Shown: positions 44,410-53,736, counted from the first letter of the stretch. The stretch is DNA of 64,000 bases from Seohaeicola saemankumensis (GCF_042678485.1 NZ_JBHTKR010000004.1:248001-312000), one strand, 5' to 3'. Made by a program: numbers and translations. The notes: generated by a model not told the origin, from the letters alone.

Positions 44410-44998
44410 ATATCAGCTTGACGCCGTTTGTGAAAAGCAAATGGACGTCACCTGTCTGCGGATCGGAGGAGAGTGTCATTTTACCGGCATCCAGCTTGCC
44501 GGGCGGACCGATTCCGCTGATTGGCCCGCTGGATTCCGCCGCCACCTCTCGCATGCTTGTCGTCAGCATATCGGTCGTGACCCGGTAACCGGTCGAACTG
44601 GTCAGCACCACATCACCTTCGAGAATCGCAATTCCCTGCACATCGTCCACCGTTCCGATCAGCGACGTGATGTTGATCTGTGCGCCATGCGATAGGTCGA
44701 TCCGCGCCGACATCGTCTGGGCGATCACACGCTCGGATTGGTTGGGGTCAACCCGCGCATTTGCCGCGATGAAAGCCACCAGGTGCCCTTCCTCGGTGGC
44801 GCCCGCAAAGGATGGCTCGGTGATCTGCTGGCTGCCGGTACGGCTTTCCAGATCGGCGCGACTGATCGGGATGGACTTGGTCGGATCGACGGTGCGCGAC
44901 AGCAGGAACAAGGTCGACAACAGGGCAAGAGCGGTCAGTGGCAGAATTATCTTCAGCCCTGTGATGACGCGGGATCGCAGACCGTCGCGCGGATCCAT
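44393..44998 (-). CDS. lptC: LPS export system protein LptC
   Basis: The 201-residue protein has one N-terminal membrane segment (GLKIILPLTALALLSTLFLL) and a periplasmic beta-jellyroll like LptA (ARIDLSHGAQINITSLIGTV, AILEGDVVLTSSTGYRVTTD). LptC docks LptA onto the inner-membrane complex. It starts 3 bases after the kdsD stop and overlaps lptA by 17 bases. Confidence 0.9.
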   Translation of the reverse strand: MDPRDGLRSRVITGLKIILPLTALALLSTLFLLSRTVDPTKSIPISRADLESRTGSQQITEPSFAGATEEGHLVAFIAANARVDPNQSERVIAQTMSARIDLSHGAQINITSLIGTVDDVQGIAILEGDVVLTSSTGYRVTTDMLTTSMREVAAESSGPISGIGPPGKLDAGKMTLSSDPQTGDVHLLFTNGVKLIYDPRN

Positions 44999-45001
44999 GG
45001 C

Positions 45002-45970
45002 CTAACCCAGACCTACGCGCAGGCAATCGTGGATATGCAAAAGACCTATGGCTGGCCCCGGTTCTGCGGGATCCACCACGAAAAGGCAGGTGATCTTGCG
45101 TTCGTTCATCACCCCGACGGCTGCCTCGGCCAGGGCATCCGGCCCGATTGTGCGTGGATTGCGGGTCATCACATCACCGGCGGTCAGGGACAACAGCCCG
45201 TCCATGTGGCGCCGCAGGTCACCGTCAGTGATGATGCCCGTCAGCCGCCCGGTGGCGTCGGTCACGCCGACCACGCCAAATCCCTTTCGGCTGATCTCGA
45301 GAAGCGTGTCGCCCATAGGGGCCGCGTCACTGACCAATGGCAAGGCGTCTTCCACATGCATCAGATCGCGCACCCTGGACAGTTGCGCCCCCAGCTTTCC
45401 ACCAGGGTGAAAGTTGCGGAAATCCTCTGGCTGGAACTGCCTGTGTTCCATCAAGGCGACGGCCAGCGCGTCGCCAAGCGCCAGCGTCATCGTCGTGGAT
45501 GTCGTGGGCACGACCCCGGTGCCGCAAGCCTCGGTCGCGCGGGGCAGGGTGATGGCCACATCCGATTGCTTGAGCAGGGTCGAATCTGCTCTGCTGGCCA
45601 CCCCGATCATCGGTATATTGAAGCGGCGCGAATATGCGATCATGTCGGCCAGCTCGGGTGTTTCGCCCGAATTGGACAACATCAGCAACACGTCATCCGG
45701 TGTCAGCATCCCCAGGTCGCCATGGCTGGCTTCGGCAGGATGGACAAATTGGGCAGGGGTTCCGGTACTGGCCAGTGTTGCCGCGATCTTGCGCGCGACA
45801 TGCCCTGACTTGCCCATACCGGACACGATCACCCGACCGCGCGCGCCCAGCATCATCTCGACGGCCTGGGCAAACTCGCCCCCAAGCCCATCAGCCAGTT
45901 GCGCCAGCCCTTCGGCTTCGGTGCGGATCACCCGGCGGGCGGTCTCCAGGAATGTCTGATGCTTGTCCAT
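45002..45970 (-). CDS. kdsD: D-arabinose 5-phosphate isomerase
   Basis: KdsD converts ribulose 5-phosphate to arabinose 5-phosphate, the first step of Kdo synthesis. The 322-residue protein has an SIS sugar-isomerase domain (VIVSGMGKSGHVARKIAATLASTGTP, SNSGETPE, FHPGGKLG) and two CBS domains at the C-terminus. The start at 45970 shares bases with the rnd stop (TGATG); an ATG 30 bases upstream is in frame. Together with kdsB at 32289 it shows that the cell makes Kdo. Confidence 0.95.
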   Translation of the reverse strand: MDKHQTFLETARRVIRTEAEGLAQLADGLGGEFAQAVEMMLGARGRVIVSGMGKSGHVARKIAATLASTGTPAQFVHPAEASHGDLGMLTPDDVLLMLSNSGETPELADMIAYSRRFNIPMIGVASRADSTLLKQSDVAITLPRATEACGTGVVPTTSTTMTLALGDALAVALMEHRQFQPEDFRNFHPGGKLGAQLSRVRDLMHVEDALPLVSDAAPMGDTLLEISRKGFGVVGVTDATGRLTGIITDGDLRRHMDGLLSLTAGDVMTRNPRTIGPDALAEAAVGVMNERKITCLFVVDPAEPGPAIGLLHIHDCLRVGLG

Positions 45971-46581
45971 CAATGTGCAAAGATGTCCATTTCCGGCCAA
46001 CCGGCCAGATCAAGTTTCGCGCGCATCGGCAGGAAATCGAAGCAGGCCTTCGCCATCCCGTCCCGACCTTCGCGGACCAGCATCGCATCAAGCGCATCCT
46101 TGAGGCGGTGCAGATAAAGCACGTCTGACGCAGCATAATCCATCTGCGCCGCGGTCAGATTGGCGGCGCCCCAGTCGCTTTGCTGCTGCTGCTTTGACAC
46201 ATCCACCCCCACCAGATCCTGCAACAGGTACTTCAACCCGTGCCGATCCGTGAAGGTGCGTACCAGCTTGCTGGCGATCTTGGTGCAATAGACCGGCTGC
46301 GCCAGCGCACCAAAGGCATTGTACATCGCCGCGATGTCGAACCGTCCGAAATGGAACAGCTTGAGCACGTCGGGATTTTCCAGCAGCGCGGCCAGATTGG
46401 GCGCCTGTCTCTGGCCCTGTTCGATCTGGACAATATGGCAATGGCCGTCACCACCCGACAGCTGCACCACGCACAGCCGGTCCCGGTGAGGATTCAGGCC
46501 CATGGTTTCACAATCAATTGCGACGACCGGACCCAGGTCCAGGTCGGATGGCAGATCGTTCTTGTACAGATAGTTTGTCAT
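45970..46581 (-). CDS. rnd: Ribonuclease D, short form
   Basis: The 203-residue protein consists of the 3'-5' exonuclease domain alone, without the HRDC domains of E. coli RNase D. The DEDDy residues are D23 and E25 (AIDCETMG), the aspartate in FGRFDIAAM, and the tyrosine/aspartate pair in MDYAASDVLYLH. It probably trims tRNA precursors. The start at 46581 (MTNYLYKNDL) has AGGGA upstream, inside a hairpin. It is co-transcribed with kdsD. Confidence 0.9.
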   Translation of the reverse strand: MTNYLYKNDLPSDLDLGPVVAIDCETMGLNPHRDRLCVVQLSGGDGHCHIVQIEQGQRQAPNLAALLENPDVLKLFHFGRFDIAAMYNAFGALAQPVYCTKIASKLVRTFTDRHGLKYLLQDLVGVDVSKQQQQSDWGAANLTAAQMDYAASDVLYLHRLKDALDAMLVREGRDGMAKACFDFLPMRAKLDLAGWPEMDIFAH

Positions 46582-46583
46582 GT

Positions 46584-46605
46584 CATTCCCTTCGCGGAGG
46601 GAATG
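46584..46605 (-). promoter_or_regulatory. Hairpin that includes the rnd ribosome-binding site
   Basis: CATTCCCT and AGGGAATG form an 8-bp stem around CCGCGA (minus strand). The right arm carries the AGGGA Shine-Dalgarno site of rnd, so folding could hide it. Confidence 0.45.
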
Positions 46606-46616
46606 GTGCCCAGGAG
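46604..46616 (-). other. Possible attachment remnant: 13 bp like a tRNA-Leu 3' end
   Basis: On the minus strand these bases read CTCCTGGGCACCA, like the acceptor end of some leucine tRNAs including CCA. The adjoining bases do not form a T-arm. It lies about 160 bases before the integrase gene, where an att site would be expected. Confidence 0.3.
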
Positions 46617-46747
46617 AAACCGTTCCAGAGTGTTCCACTTCATCCCATCTCGTCCCATGGCGTATCTTTTTTTCGTTTTCTATCAATAACTTGCAATCAG
46701 TGTTGTCCAAGGGTATCCCATCTTAACCCAAGCGATCTCAAGCTGCC

Positions 46748-46771
46748 TTGGGGGACAGATTGGGGGATAGA
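46748..46771 (+). repeat. Tandem 12-bp repeat before the integrase gene
   Basis: Two directly abutting copies, TTGGGGGACAGA and TTGGGGGATAGA, differ at one base. They end five bases before the integrase ATG. G-rich repeats of this kind are common ahead of P4-type integrase genes and may be arm-type binding sites or control expression. Confidence 0.65.
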
Positions 46772-46775
46772 CTAC

Positions 46776-47966
46776 ATGGCAAAACTCTTCAATGCCTCGA
46801 TCAAGGCAGCTGCTGATGGCAAGTTGCAGGATGGCAGAGGTTTGATCCTCGTCAAGACAGGAGAGACAGGCCGCTGGGTTTTCCGATACTCCCATCTCGG
46901 TCGGCGCCGTGAGATGGGTTTAGGTTCATGGCCTGTTGTCACACTGGGAGACGCCCGCAAGCAGAGAGACAAGTGGGCTACTATTCTCGCTTCTGGCGAG
47001 GATCCAATCGATGTCAGAGACGCCGAGAACCAGGCGAAGAAGGAGAAGTTCGAACGCGACGATCCGACATTCGCTGAATTGGTCGACCTTGTATTCGAAG
47101 CCAAGAAGGCTTCCCTGCGTGGGGATGGAACCAGAGGCAGATGGCGCAGCCCCTTGGCCCTTCACATGATCCCTGTATTTGGAAGCAAAGCAGGATCTAA
47201 AATCACTCAGCGACATCTGGTTGAGGCGCTTCGACCGATCTGGAAGACAAAGAACCCCACGGCCCAGAAGGCGATTAGAAGAACAGGTATTGTTCTCAGG
47301 TCCGCCAAGCTGATGGGGTTCCCGGTGGATCCAGATATAACAAGATCTGCAAGAGAGATATTGGGAGTGGTTCACCACAACACGCAGCACGTGCGCTCTG
47401 TACCATGGCAGGAGGTCCCGGAGCTCTACAGCAGTCTTCCTTCTTCACTTGGTGGAGAGTGCAACCGCTGGATTATACTCACTCTGGTTCGTCTAGAGGC
47501 TGCCCGTTGTGCGCTGGTCTCGGAAGTCGATTTCGAGAACCGCATCTGGACGGTCCCTGCTGAACGCATCAAGGGCCAACTGGGCAAAACTCAGGATTTC
47601 AGAGTTCCTCTTACCCAACCTCTCATCGATTTGGCGCTCGCGCGAAAGGAGATGGGGGTCGATCAGATTTTCCCAAATATCAATTTCACAGGCTCAGTCA
47701 GTAACACGGCCATCGGAAAGGCTCTAGCAACGGTGCAAGCACCCGGAAGCGCGCATGGATTCAGGACATCTTTCCGCACCTGGGTTCAGGAAACCGATGC
47801 TTGTTCGTATGACGTAGCGGAAATGGTTCTTGGGCACAGGGTTGGTGGAATTGTCGAGCGTAGCTACGCTAGGTCAGACCTCTTGGACAAGCGTAGAAAG
47901 GTCATGGAAGCATGGACGCGCTTTGTCACAAAGGGACCCGAGCTTATTAGTAATCCAGAACACTAA
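46776..47966 (+). CDS. Tyrosine recombinase / integrase, P4 type
   Basis: The 396-residue protein has an N-terminal arm-binding domain and SAM-like core-binding domain, then a tyrosine-recombinase catalytic domain. The catalytic residues are all present: R239 (VRLEAAR), H327 and R330 (AHGFRTSFR), H354 (LGHRVGG) and Y364 (VERSYARSD). The segment IWTVPAERIKGQ is typical of P4-like integrases of genomic islands. It opens an accessory region that runs rightward. The start at 46776 (MAKLFNASIK) lies just after the tandem repeat; the frame is open far upstream but that part looks noncoding. No excisionase gene was recognised. Confidence 0.92.
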   Translation: MAKLFNASIKAAADGKLQDGRGLILVKTGETGRWVFRYSHLGRRREMGLGSWPVVTLGDARKQRDKWATILASGEDPIDVRDAENQAKKEKFERDDPTFAELVDLVFEAKKASLRGDGTRGRWRSPLALHMIPVFGSKAGSKITQRHLVEALRPIWKTKNPTAQKAIRRTGIVLRSAKLMGFPVDPDITRSAREILGVVHHNTQHVRSVPWQEVPELYSSLPSSLGGECNRWIILTLVRLEAARCALVSEVDFENRIWTVPAERIKGQLGKTQDFRVPLTQPLIDLALARKEMGVDQIFPNINFTGSVSNTAIGKALATVQAPGSAHGFRTSFRTWVQETDACSYDVAEMVLGHRVGGIVERSYARSDLLDKRRKVMEAWTRFVTKGPELISNPEH

Positions 47967-48082
47967 ACGTACTTTCCGATGAGGTATCGGCGCTTGGACG
48001 CGTTTAATGAAGGGTCCGGAGCTGGCCATTTAGCATGCTAGTCGCAGTCTAGCTGGCGTTAGCAAGAAGCCGCCTTGAGGAA

Positions 48083-49237
48083 TCACTGATCCACTTGGCT
48101 TTTCCGCATCGGGACATTGTCCGCTGAACCCACCAGAGATTGCAATTTAAGCATGTACGGACGGCGTCTGGCAGGCACGTTCTTGATGCCCAGAATATAG
48201 CTGAGAGCGAAAAGGGCTGAGAAGGCACAGAGTGCGAAAAAGGCTTTCAACGGTTCATCCCAGAGCATGACGCCAGCCACGACAGGCAAGGATGCCATCG
48301 GAAGTATAACCAGCGTAGCAAGCGGGTTTGCGATGTGGCGTTTATCTCGTCCAACCAAAGTGATCTCCAGGGCGCGCATCACAAGTTGGTGGTAATGCAA
48401 ACGGTCTGGCATGTCTGTAGGCCGTCCGGCCCGACGTCTGCGATAGATTGCAAAGAAGGTGTCCGCGATGGGCCAGAAAAAGATCAGAAGTACGGCCCAG
48501 GTAGTCAAATCAGGCACGCGGATGAGTAGGGCGATCGAGAACCACGCCAGCAGGTGCCCCAAGGCATAGGCTCCAACATCCCCCAAAAATATTTTGCCCA
48601 GTGGAAAGTTGAAAATCATGAACCCTAGAAGGGCCGCCACAAGCATCAGCTTCATTTCGACGAGTGAACCATGACCTGTCTGCGATGCAATCGCCGCCAG
48701 GCCGAGGGCTGTGATTACGCCTACTCCTGAAGCCAGGCCGTTCAGGCCATCAATCAGGTTGAATGCGTTGCAGATACCGGCACAAGCGAAAATGGTGAAA
48801 AACCAGGCAAATGGTGCCCAGACCATCAAGTAATCCAGACCAGGCATATCCGTTCGTGGCAACCAGACTCCCAGCAGAATGATGGCAACTATGGAAGACA
48901 GAGCCGCAGCAAGCAGCCGCCAAACTGGCCGGATATGATAGCCAAGATCTTCCGCAAGTCCGGCTATCACCACGGGCAGAACTGAAAGGGTAAAGAGCCA
49001 GAATCTGGAGTTGATATCTGGAGGAACGAAGGCCGCAATCGGCAAAAGACATACAACGAGCGTGATCCCTCCGATTCTCGGGGTAGGGCGTTTATGCGCT
49101 GCCTGCACGGCGCCAGAATCGGCACGTCGCTCAATAAGGGGCATGTAGTAATCACGCGTGAAAATGATCAACGCGCAGACAGCTACAGAGGTTGCAAAGA
49201 CGATCAGTAGATCTAGGCTAAGGTTCTGTAAGTACAT
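48083..49237 (-). CDS. Undecaprenyl-phosphate sugar-1-phosphate transferase (WecA/MraY family)
   Basis: The 384-residue membrane protein has about ten hydrophobic segments. It matches the WecA/TagO branch of the MraY superfamily, which loads a sugar phosphate on the lipid carrier and starts glycan synthesis. Motifs in order are AHKRPTPRIGGI, VIAGLAEDLGYHIRPVWR (where WecA normally has DD), NAFNLIDGLNGLASG, FPLGKIFLGDVGAYALG and a final RLHYHQLVMR in place of the HIHH loop. The ED instead of DD at the magnesium site is notable. It reads away from the tyrosine-kinase gene at 49896, sharing the long intergenic gap with it. Confidence 0.85.
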   Translation of the reverse strand: MYLQNLSLDLLIVFATSVAVCALIIFTRDYYMPLIERRADSGAVQAAHKRPTPRIGGITLVVCLLPIAAFVPPDINSRFWLFTLSVLPVVIAGLAEDLGYHIRPVWRLLAAALSSIVAIILLGVWLPRTDMPGLDYLMVWAPFAWFFTIFACAGICNAFNLIDGLNGLASGVGVITALGLAAIASQTGHGSLVEMKLMLVAALLGFMIFNFPLGKIFLGDVGAYALGHLLAWFSIALLIRVPDLTTWAVLLIFFWPIADTFFAIYRRRRAGRPTDMPDRLHYHQLVMRALEITLVGRDKRHIANPLATLVILPMASLPVVAGVMLWDEPLKAFFALCAFSALFALSYILGIKNVPARRRPYMLKLQSLVGSADNVPMRKSQVDQ

Positions 49238-49895
49238 GTCATCTCATACAAAAATCAAAATTTGGAAATCAAAATCATTAATCTCACTAACCTCAAGCGG
49301 AGTCACCGAACGCCGGTGGTGTCCTGAAGCTGGGTTTATTAACAGTTGTGTTAGATGCAGCCTAAGGTCGCCGCTAGACTGACTTGAACGGTAATTTCAG
49401 GCCGGGTATTTTCAACCTATGTAACGCAAACATTTTGCTTTCTGCAAGTGACAGTTGAGCGCATGTACGCCGCACTTTTTCAGGAACGGGTAGACTTTTT
49501 CGGGCGGCAGTTTGTTACTCACAAAAACCCGGTGGTTGCGCCTTGTCCTAGATCAGGTTTTTGACAGAGTTCTTTGACTCCATATCCTGGCAGTAGTTTC
49601 AATGGTCTCGGTTTCTCAGCCTTGCAGCAAAGCAGAAAACTCCCAATGACACCCGCCTTTGTACGCTCGCTACGAACCGACCGTGCGGACGGTCATTTGC
49701 CTTGATCCTTTACTTAGGTGAGTACAAAAGGTCGCTCTGGTAATCGAAAATCAATCACAGGATGTTTATGCCCTTGAACATGTGGCAGAACCATCAAGGT
49801 CTAGATGTGGGCGCGAGAAATACGTATGCCACAAACAAACAGGCGCAAAACCAACTCTTTGCCGAGGCAGGCGGATGGGTTTGAAGGAGAAGCAG
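49238..49895. other. 658-base intergenic region with a candidate promoter
   Basis: This gap separates two divergent exopolysaccharide genes. It is AT-richer than the flanks. On the plus strand TTGACA at 49561 is followed after 16 bases by TATCCT at 49583-49588, a plausible sigma-70 promoter for the kinase gene with a leader of about 300 bases. No convincing gene was seen. Confidence 0.4.
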
Positions 49896-52253
49896 ATGGC
49901 CATGAAGACCCCCGTCTCGACCTCGAAACTTGATGATGACGAGATCGACATCGGTGTACTTCTTGCGCGTCTCTGGGCGGGTAAACTGTGGATTGTCCTT
50001 TTCACCACACTCGCAGCCACTGCTGGCCTGATTTTCGCTCTCGGGACGCCCCCGACATATCGGGCTGATGCGATGTTGCAGCTCGAGGAAAAGACAGGAC
50101 AGCTGGCTTTGCCTGCGGCGCTGACAGAATTGACCAGCAGCGATCCGCGCAGCGTGACCGAGATCGAGATCCTGAACTCCCGTATGGTCCTCGGTCAGGC
50201 AGTTGCGGATGCCCATGTCGACTGGAACGTGACACCACGCCGTCTTCCCATGGTTCTTACCGCGCTGGCCAAGGTTGGTGCGCCGATCCCCGAAAATGAT
50301 CTCCTAGCTGCCTACGTGCGCGAAGGTGAGCAGATACGTCTTGATCTCCTTGAAGTACCAGCTCGCTGGATTGGTAGGGACATTCTTCTGAAAGTCGGGC
50401 CGGATGGACGTTTCACGCTACAGTTGCCGGATGGGAGTGCCAGAGAGAGTCAGATCGACGAAACCCTGACCGAGTCTGAGCTTGGTTTTGCCCTGAGAAT
50501 TGGGGTCATGGAGGCTGTCCCAGGGCGTGAGTTCATTATCCGCCACCTCAGTGAGAATGCCGCTATACGCAACCTCAGAGGGCGCCTGGCTGTTGCCGAA
50601 CGTGGCCGGCAGTCCGGTATCCTAGAGTTGAGCCTGACGGGTCCTGATCTTGAGGGTACCGAGCGGACACTCAATGCGATCACACAAGCCTATTTGCGCC
50701 AGAATATCTCGCGCTCGGCTGCGGAGGCAGAAAGCAGCCTTGCCTTTGTCGAAAGTCAAATCCCGGCAGCGGAGGCAATGATCCAGACGGCTGAGCGCGC
50801 TCTTAATGATTATCGCCAACAACAGCAGGCAATCGATTTGGGGTTTGAAGGACAAAGCCTTCTGACCCAGATCAGTGGCCTCGAGGATCAGCTACAGCAG
50901 TTGGTCGGCGAAGAAGAAACGCTTGCTGAGAGGTACACGCCCAATCACCCGGCCTATCAGCAGCTTCTCAGCGAAAGAGCGCGGCTTGAGGAGCGGCTTG
51001 AGCGGCTCAGGAGTGACGTTGCAAATCTGCCCGAAACGCAGAGAGAAGTCCTCAACCTCACCCGTGATTTCGAATTGGCGCAGGAAGTTTATCTGGAGCT
51101 TCTGAACCGGGCGCAAGAACTGCGTGTCATGCGGGCCAGCACGATCGGAAACGTTCGGATCGTGGATACCGCGACAACCGACGACAGACCGGTCGCTCCA
51201 CGGCGGGCCCGTATTCTGGCGCTCAGTCTCGTGCTGGGGGCCTTTGCAGGAATAGGCTTCGTTCTGATCCAGAATGCTCTGCGCAGAGGGATCCAGAGTG
51301 CCGAAGAAATCACCAGTCTTGGCCTGCCGGTTTTCGCAACGATCAATCTGAATGACAAATCCGCCAAGAACACCAAGAGAACCGGAAAGCTTCCAATCCT
51401 CTCTTTGACGGATCCGAATGACTTGACGGTTGAAGGTTTCAGATCGCTACGCACCAGCCTTCATTTCGCTATGCTGGATGCTTCGTCCCGCTCGATCACC
51501 CTGACTAGCGCGGCGCCTGAGGCAGGAAAATCCTTCACTTCGGTCAACTTGGCAGTGGTTGCGGCGCAGGCCGGACAAAGTGTCTGTCTCGTCGATGCAG
51601 ACCTGCGGCGCGGTCACCTGCGGCGATATTTCGATGTTCCCAAGGCGCATCTCGGACTGGGGGATTACCTGGCAGGTCGGGCGACACTCGACGACATTAT
51701 CATTCAAACAGCTGTCCCCGGCCTATGCTTCATTTCGACAGGCCGGTTCCCGCCAAACCCCTCCGAGCTTCTGATGCGCGGGCGATTCAGGGATTTGGTG
51801 ACAGAACTCGATAGCCTCTTTGATGTGTCGATCTTTGACTCACCGCCGGCACTCGCGGTAACGGATCCCATTATCATCGGTAACGCGACAGGCGCGACCA
51901 TCGCCGTGATCCGCTTCGACAAGACAACGGCCAATGAGATCGAGGCCGTTCAGCTCCAGCTTGAACAAGGCGGGGCAAAATTGTCGGGGGCTATCCTGAA
52001 CGGTTTTGATCCCCGTCGCGTACAAGCAGGATACTCTTACGGATATAGCTACCGGTATGAATATCAGCGCAGTGAAGAGCCAGTTTCGCTTGAGCCAGAG
52101 ATGCCTCAAAGAACGGTTTTCCTGCGTTCGGCGTCAGGATCCGTACCGCAAGCTTCTGAAGAGGAGGCTTCAGCACCACTTGTGCTTAATGAAGACGCCC
52201 GAGTTTCCTCAAGCCAGGCGTTTCCTTTTGTCAAAAACACCGGGCGAGGATGA
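49896..52253 (+). CDS. Polysaccharide biosynthesis tyrosine autokinase (Wzc/ExoP type)
   Basis: The 785-residue protein couples polymer chain length and export to tyrosine phosphorylation. The N-terminus crosses the membrane (about residues 28-50, LWIVLFTTLAATAGLIFAL). A Wzz domain and a long coiled coil follow, with a second membrane segment near 440-458 (ILALSLVLGAFAGIGFVLI). The cytoplasmic BY-kinase domain has Walker A APEAGKSF near 540, Walker A' VCLVDADLRRGHLRR, and Walker B VSIFDSPPAL. It ends in a tyrosine cluster (YSYGYSYRYEYQ, about 711-722), the autophosphorylation site. The ATG at 49896 has AAGGAG upstream; earlier in-frame starts are likely noncoding. Confidence 0.93.
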   Translation: MAMKTPVSTSKLDDDEIDIGVLLARLWAGKLWIVLFTTLAATAGLIFALGTPPTYRADAMLQLEEKTGQLALPAALTELTSSDPRSVTEIEILNSRMVLGQAVADAHVDWNVTPRRLPMVLTALAKVGAPIPENDLLAAYVREGEQIRLDLLEVPARWIGRDILLKVGPDGRFTLQLPDGSARESQIDETLTESELGFALRIGVMEAVPGREFIIRHLSENAAIRNLRGRLAVAERGRQSGILELSLTGPDLEGTERTLNAITQAYLRQNISRSAAEAESSLAFVESQIPAAEAMIQTAERALNDYRQQQQAIDLGFEGQSLLTQISGLEDQLQQLVGEEETLAERYTPNHPAYQQLLSERARLEERLERLRSDVANLPETQREVLNLTRDFELAQEVYLELLNRAQELRVMRASTIGNVRIVDTATTDDRPVAPRRARILALSLVLGAFAGIGFVLIQNALRRGIQSAEEITSLGLPVFATINLNDKSAKNTKRTGKLPILSLTDPNDLTVEGFRSLRTSLHFAMLDASSRSITLTSAAPEAGKSFTSVNLAVVAAQAGQSVCLVDADLRRGHLRRYFDVPKAHLGLGDYLAGRATLDDIIIQTAVPGLCFISTGRFPPNPSELLMRGRFRDLVTELDSLFDVSIFDSPPALAVTDPIIIGNATGATIAVIRFDKTTANEIEAVQLQLEQGGAKLSGAILNGFDPRRVQAGYSYGYSYRYEYQRSEEPVSLEPEMPQRTVFLRSASGSVPQASEEEASAPLVLNEDARVSSSQAFPFVKNTGRG

Positions 52254-52384
52254 GTCGAACCGCCTGAGGCGTCTGAGTTTGACTGCCTTAAACAGCCTGC
52301 GATACCCACGGCTATCAAGCTACGATCGCTTTTTCGCCGCGCGGAGAGAAGGCTTTCGTTAAGCGGCGTCTTAACTGCCCAGAA

Positions 52385-52442
52385 GCTGATAGGTGTTTGT
52401 TTCAGACGAGCTCGGCGCAGCGTCTGAACTCATCAGCCTTTT
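52385..52442 (+). terminator. Two-part hairpin after the autokinase gene
   Basis: An outer stem (GCTGAT with ATCAGC) encloses an inner 8-bp stem (TTCAGACG with CGTCTGAA), followed by CTTTTC. It is a likely end of the kinase transcript. The rest of the 378-base gap up to 52631 shows no gene. Confidence 0.5.
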
Positions 52443-52631
52443 CAAAATACACCTTGGACAATGTGAATCCGGAAGGTCTGTCACCAGCATGGAATGGTCA
52501 CAGATTGTCATCAGATTTGCCATATTTCATAGGCACTCTCGTAGAAAATGAAGATCAATTCCGAGGGGCGGCAAGACAACATGGATGTGCTTGCTGCTGC
52601 TGGATCTACGAGGCAAGGCGCAAGCTGAAAT

Positions 52632-53723
52632 ATGGTGACAGATTTCTTTGCACGTGTGGACAGTACGTCGGCAAATAACCCGGCACTGAACCTCACTGGA
52701 GAACCGGCCGTTGCAATTACGTTTCTGGCGGAAACTCCGGCGGGTGGGCTAGGTGACCTGTTGCTGGAGCAAGATCCAACCGGCGGTGCCGACGCCGATA
52801 CACAAGTATCGATCAACGGGGTTAGCTACAGTTTCACTGTCGATTTTTTTGGAACTTTGCCAATTCGAAGCAATGATGGTGCAAATCAGGTCCCTGAGCA
52901 GTTTCGGGGCGAAGATGTCCTGAGGATTACAGTTCAGGATTATCCAGCCCCAGGGGCGACGACCCATCTCTCTTTCATGCCGTCACTGCAGGCCACGCAG
53001 GCAGAGATGGATGCCTTCGGCAATGGTCGGATATCTGTACAGAACCTGAGCTTTGATTTTGAGTCTATCCCCGTCTGCTTTGCGGAAGGTACAAGACTCT
53101 TGACCCCGCGCGGAGCTATAGCCGTCGAGGATTTGCGCCGAGGCGATTTGCTGCAAACTTTGGATAGCGACTTCCAGCCTATCATATGGGTCAGCAACAG
53201 CTCTCACCAATGGCCGGGTTCAGACGACAAGCACAAACCGGTTTTGATTGCCAGAGGGGCTCTTGGTGGCGGTGTGCCAATAGCTGATCTTACCGTGTCG
53301 CCACAGCACAAGATCTACTTCGACTGCACGGAGGCTTTGGAACGATTTGGCACGACACAAGTTCTGGCTCCCGCCATTGGCCTTACCAAACTCCCAAAAG
53401 TCCGACAAAAAGCAGGCGTGAAGTCAGTGACCTATTTTCACGTGCTGCTCCCGCGTCACGCCATCATTTTGGCCAACGGGGCATATTGTGAAAGCTTCTA
53501 CCCCGGTCGCTCGGCTTTAAGCATGCTGAGCTGGCGCCAGAAGGCTGAGTTATTCCGTCTGTTTCCAAAGCTGCGTGAAAGCCCTGAAACAGGATATGGA
53601 GACATGGTGCGGCCCAGTCTAACGAAGCGCGAGGCTGAAACCATGTGCCAGGCTCTGCGTGACAGTCATGCACTGGGCGAAGGTTCCAGCCTGGGATCTG
53701 GCATGGGGCGTGCCAGTCTCTAA
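52632..53723 (+). CDS. Hint-domain protein (hedgehog/intein fold)
   Basis: The 363-residue protein has an N-terminal beta-rich domain (about residues 1-145) without a clear signal peptide and then a Hint domain starting at C149 (VCFAEGTRLLTPRGAIAVEDLRRGD). Further Hint landmarks are the TVSPQHKI histidine block near residue 218-226 and a final segment with RHAIILANGAYCESF. Hint_2-type proteins are abundant in Rhodobacterales and are often secreted by type I systems. Their cleavage activity is mostly untested. The conserved cysteine nucleophile and histidine are kept; no intein-style C-terminal extein is visible. The position inside an exopolysaccharide region suggests an extracellular role. 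Confidence 0.85.
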   Translation: MVTDFFARVDSTSANNPALNLTGEPAVAITFLAETPAGGLGDLLLEQDPTGGADADTQVSINGVSYSFTVDFFGTLPIRSNDGANQVPEQFRGEDVLRITVQDYPAPGATTHLSFMPSLQATQAEMDAFGNGRISVQNLSFDFESIPVCFAEGTRLLTPRGAIAVEDLRRGDLLQTLDSDFQPIIWVSNSSHQWPGSDDKHKPVLIARGALGGGVPIADLTVSPQHKIYFDCTEALERFGTTQVLAPAIGLTKLPKVRQKAGVKSVTYFHVLLPRHAIILANGAYCESFYPGRSALSMLSWRQKAELFRLFPKLRESPETGYGDMVRPSLTKREAETMCQALRDSHALGEGSSLGSGMGRASL

Positions 53724-53736
53724 CTATCCTTGACGC

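Noticed and set aside
46604..46775. A complete tRNA gene at the island edge
   Set aside because: Only 13 bases match a tRNA-Leu 3' end, and the expected T-arm is absent.
52189..52362. 57-codon frame overlapping the end of the autokinase gene
   Set aside because: There is no ribosome site, and half of it overlaps kinase coding sequence in another frame.
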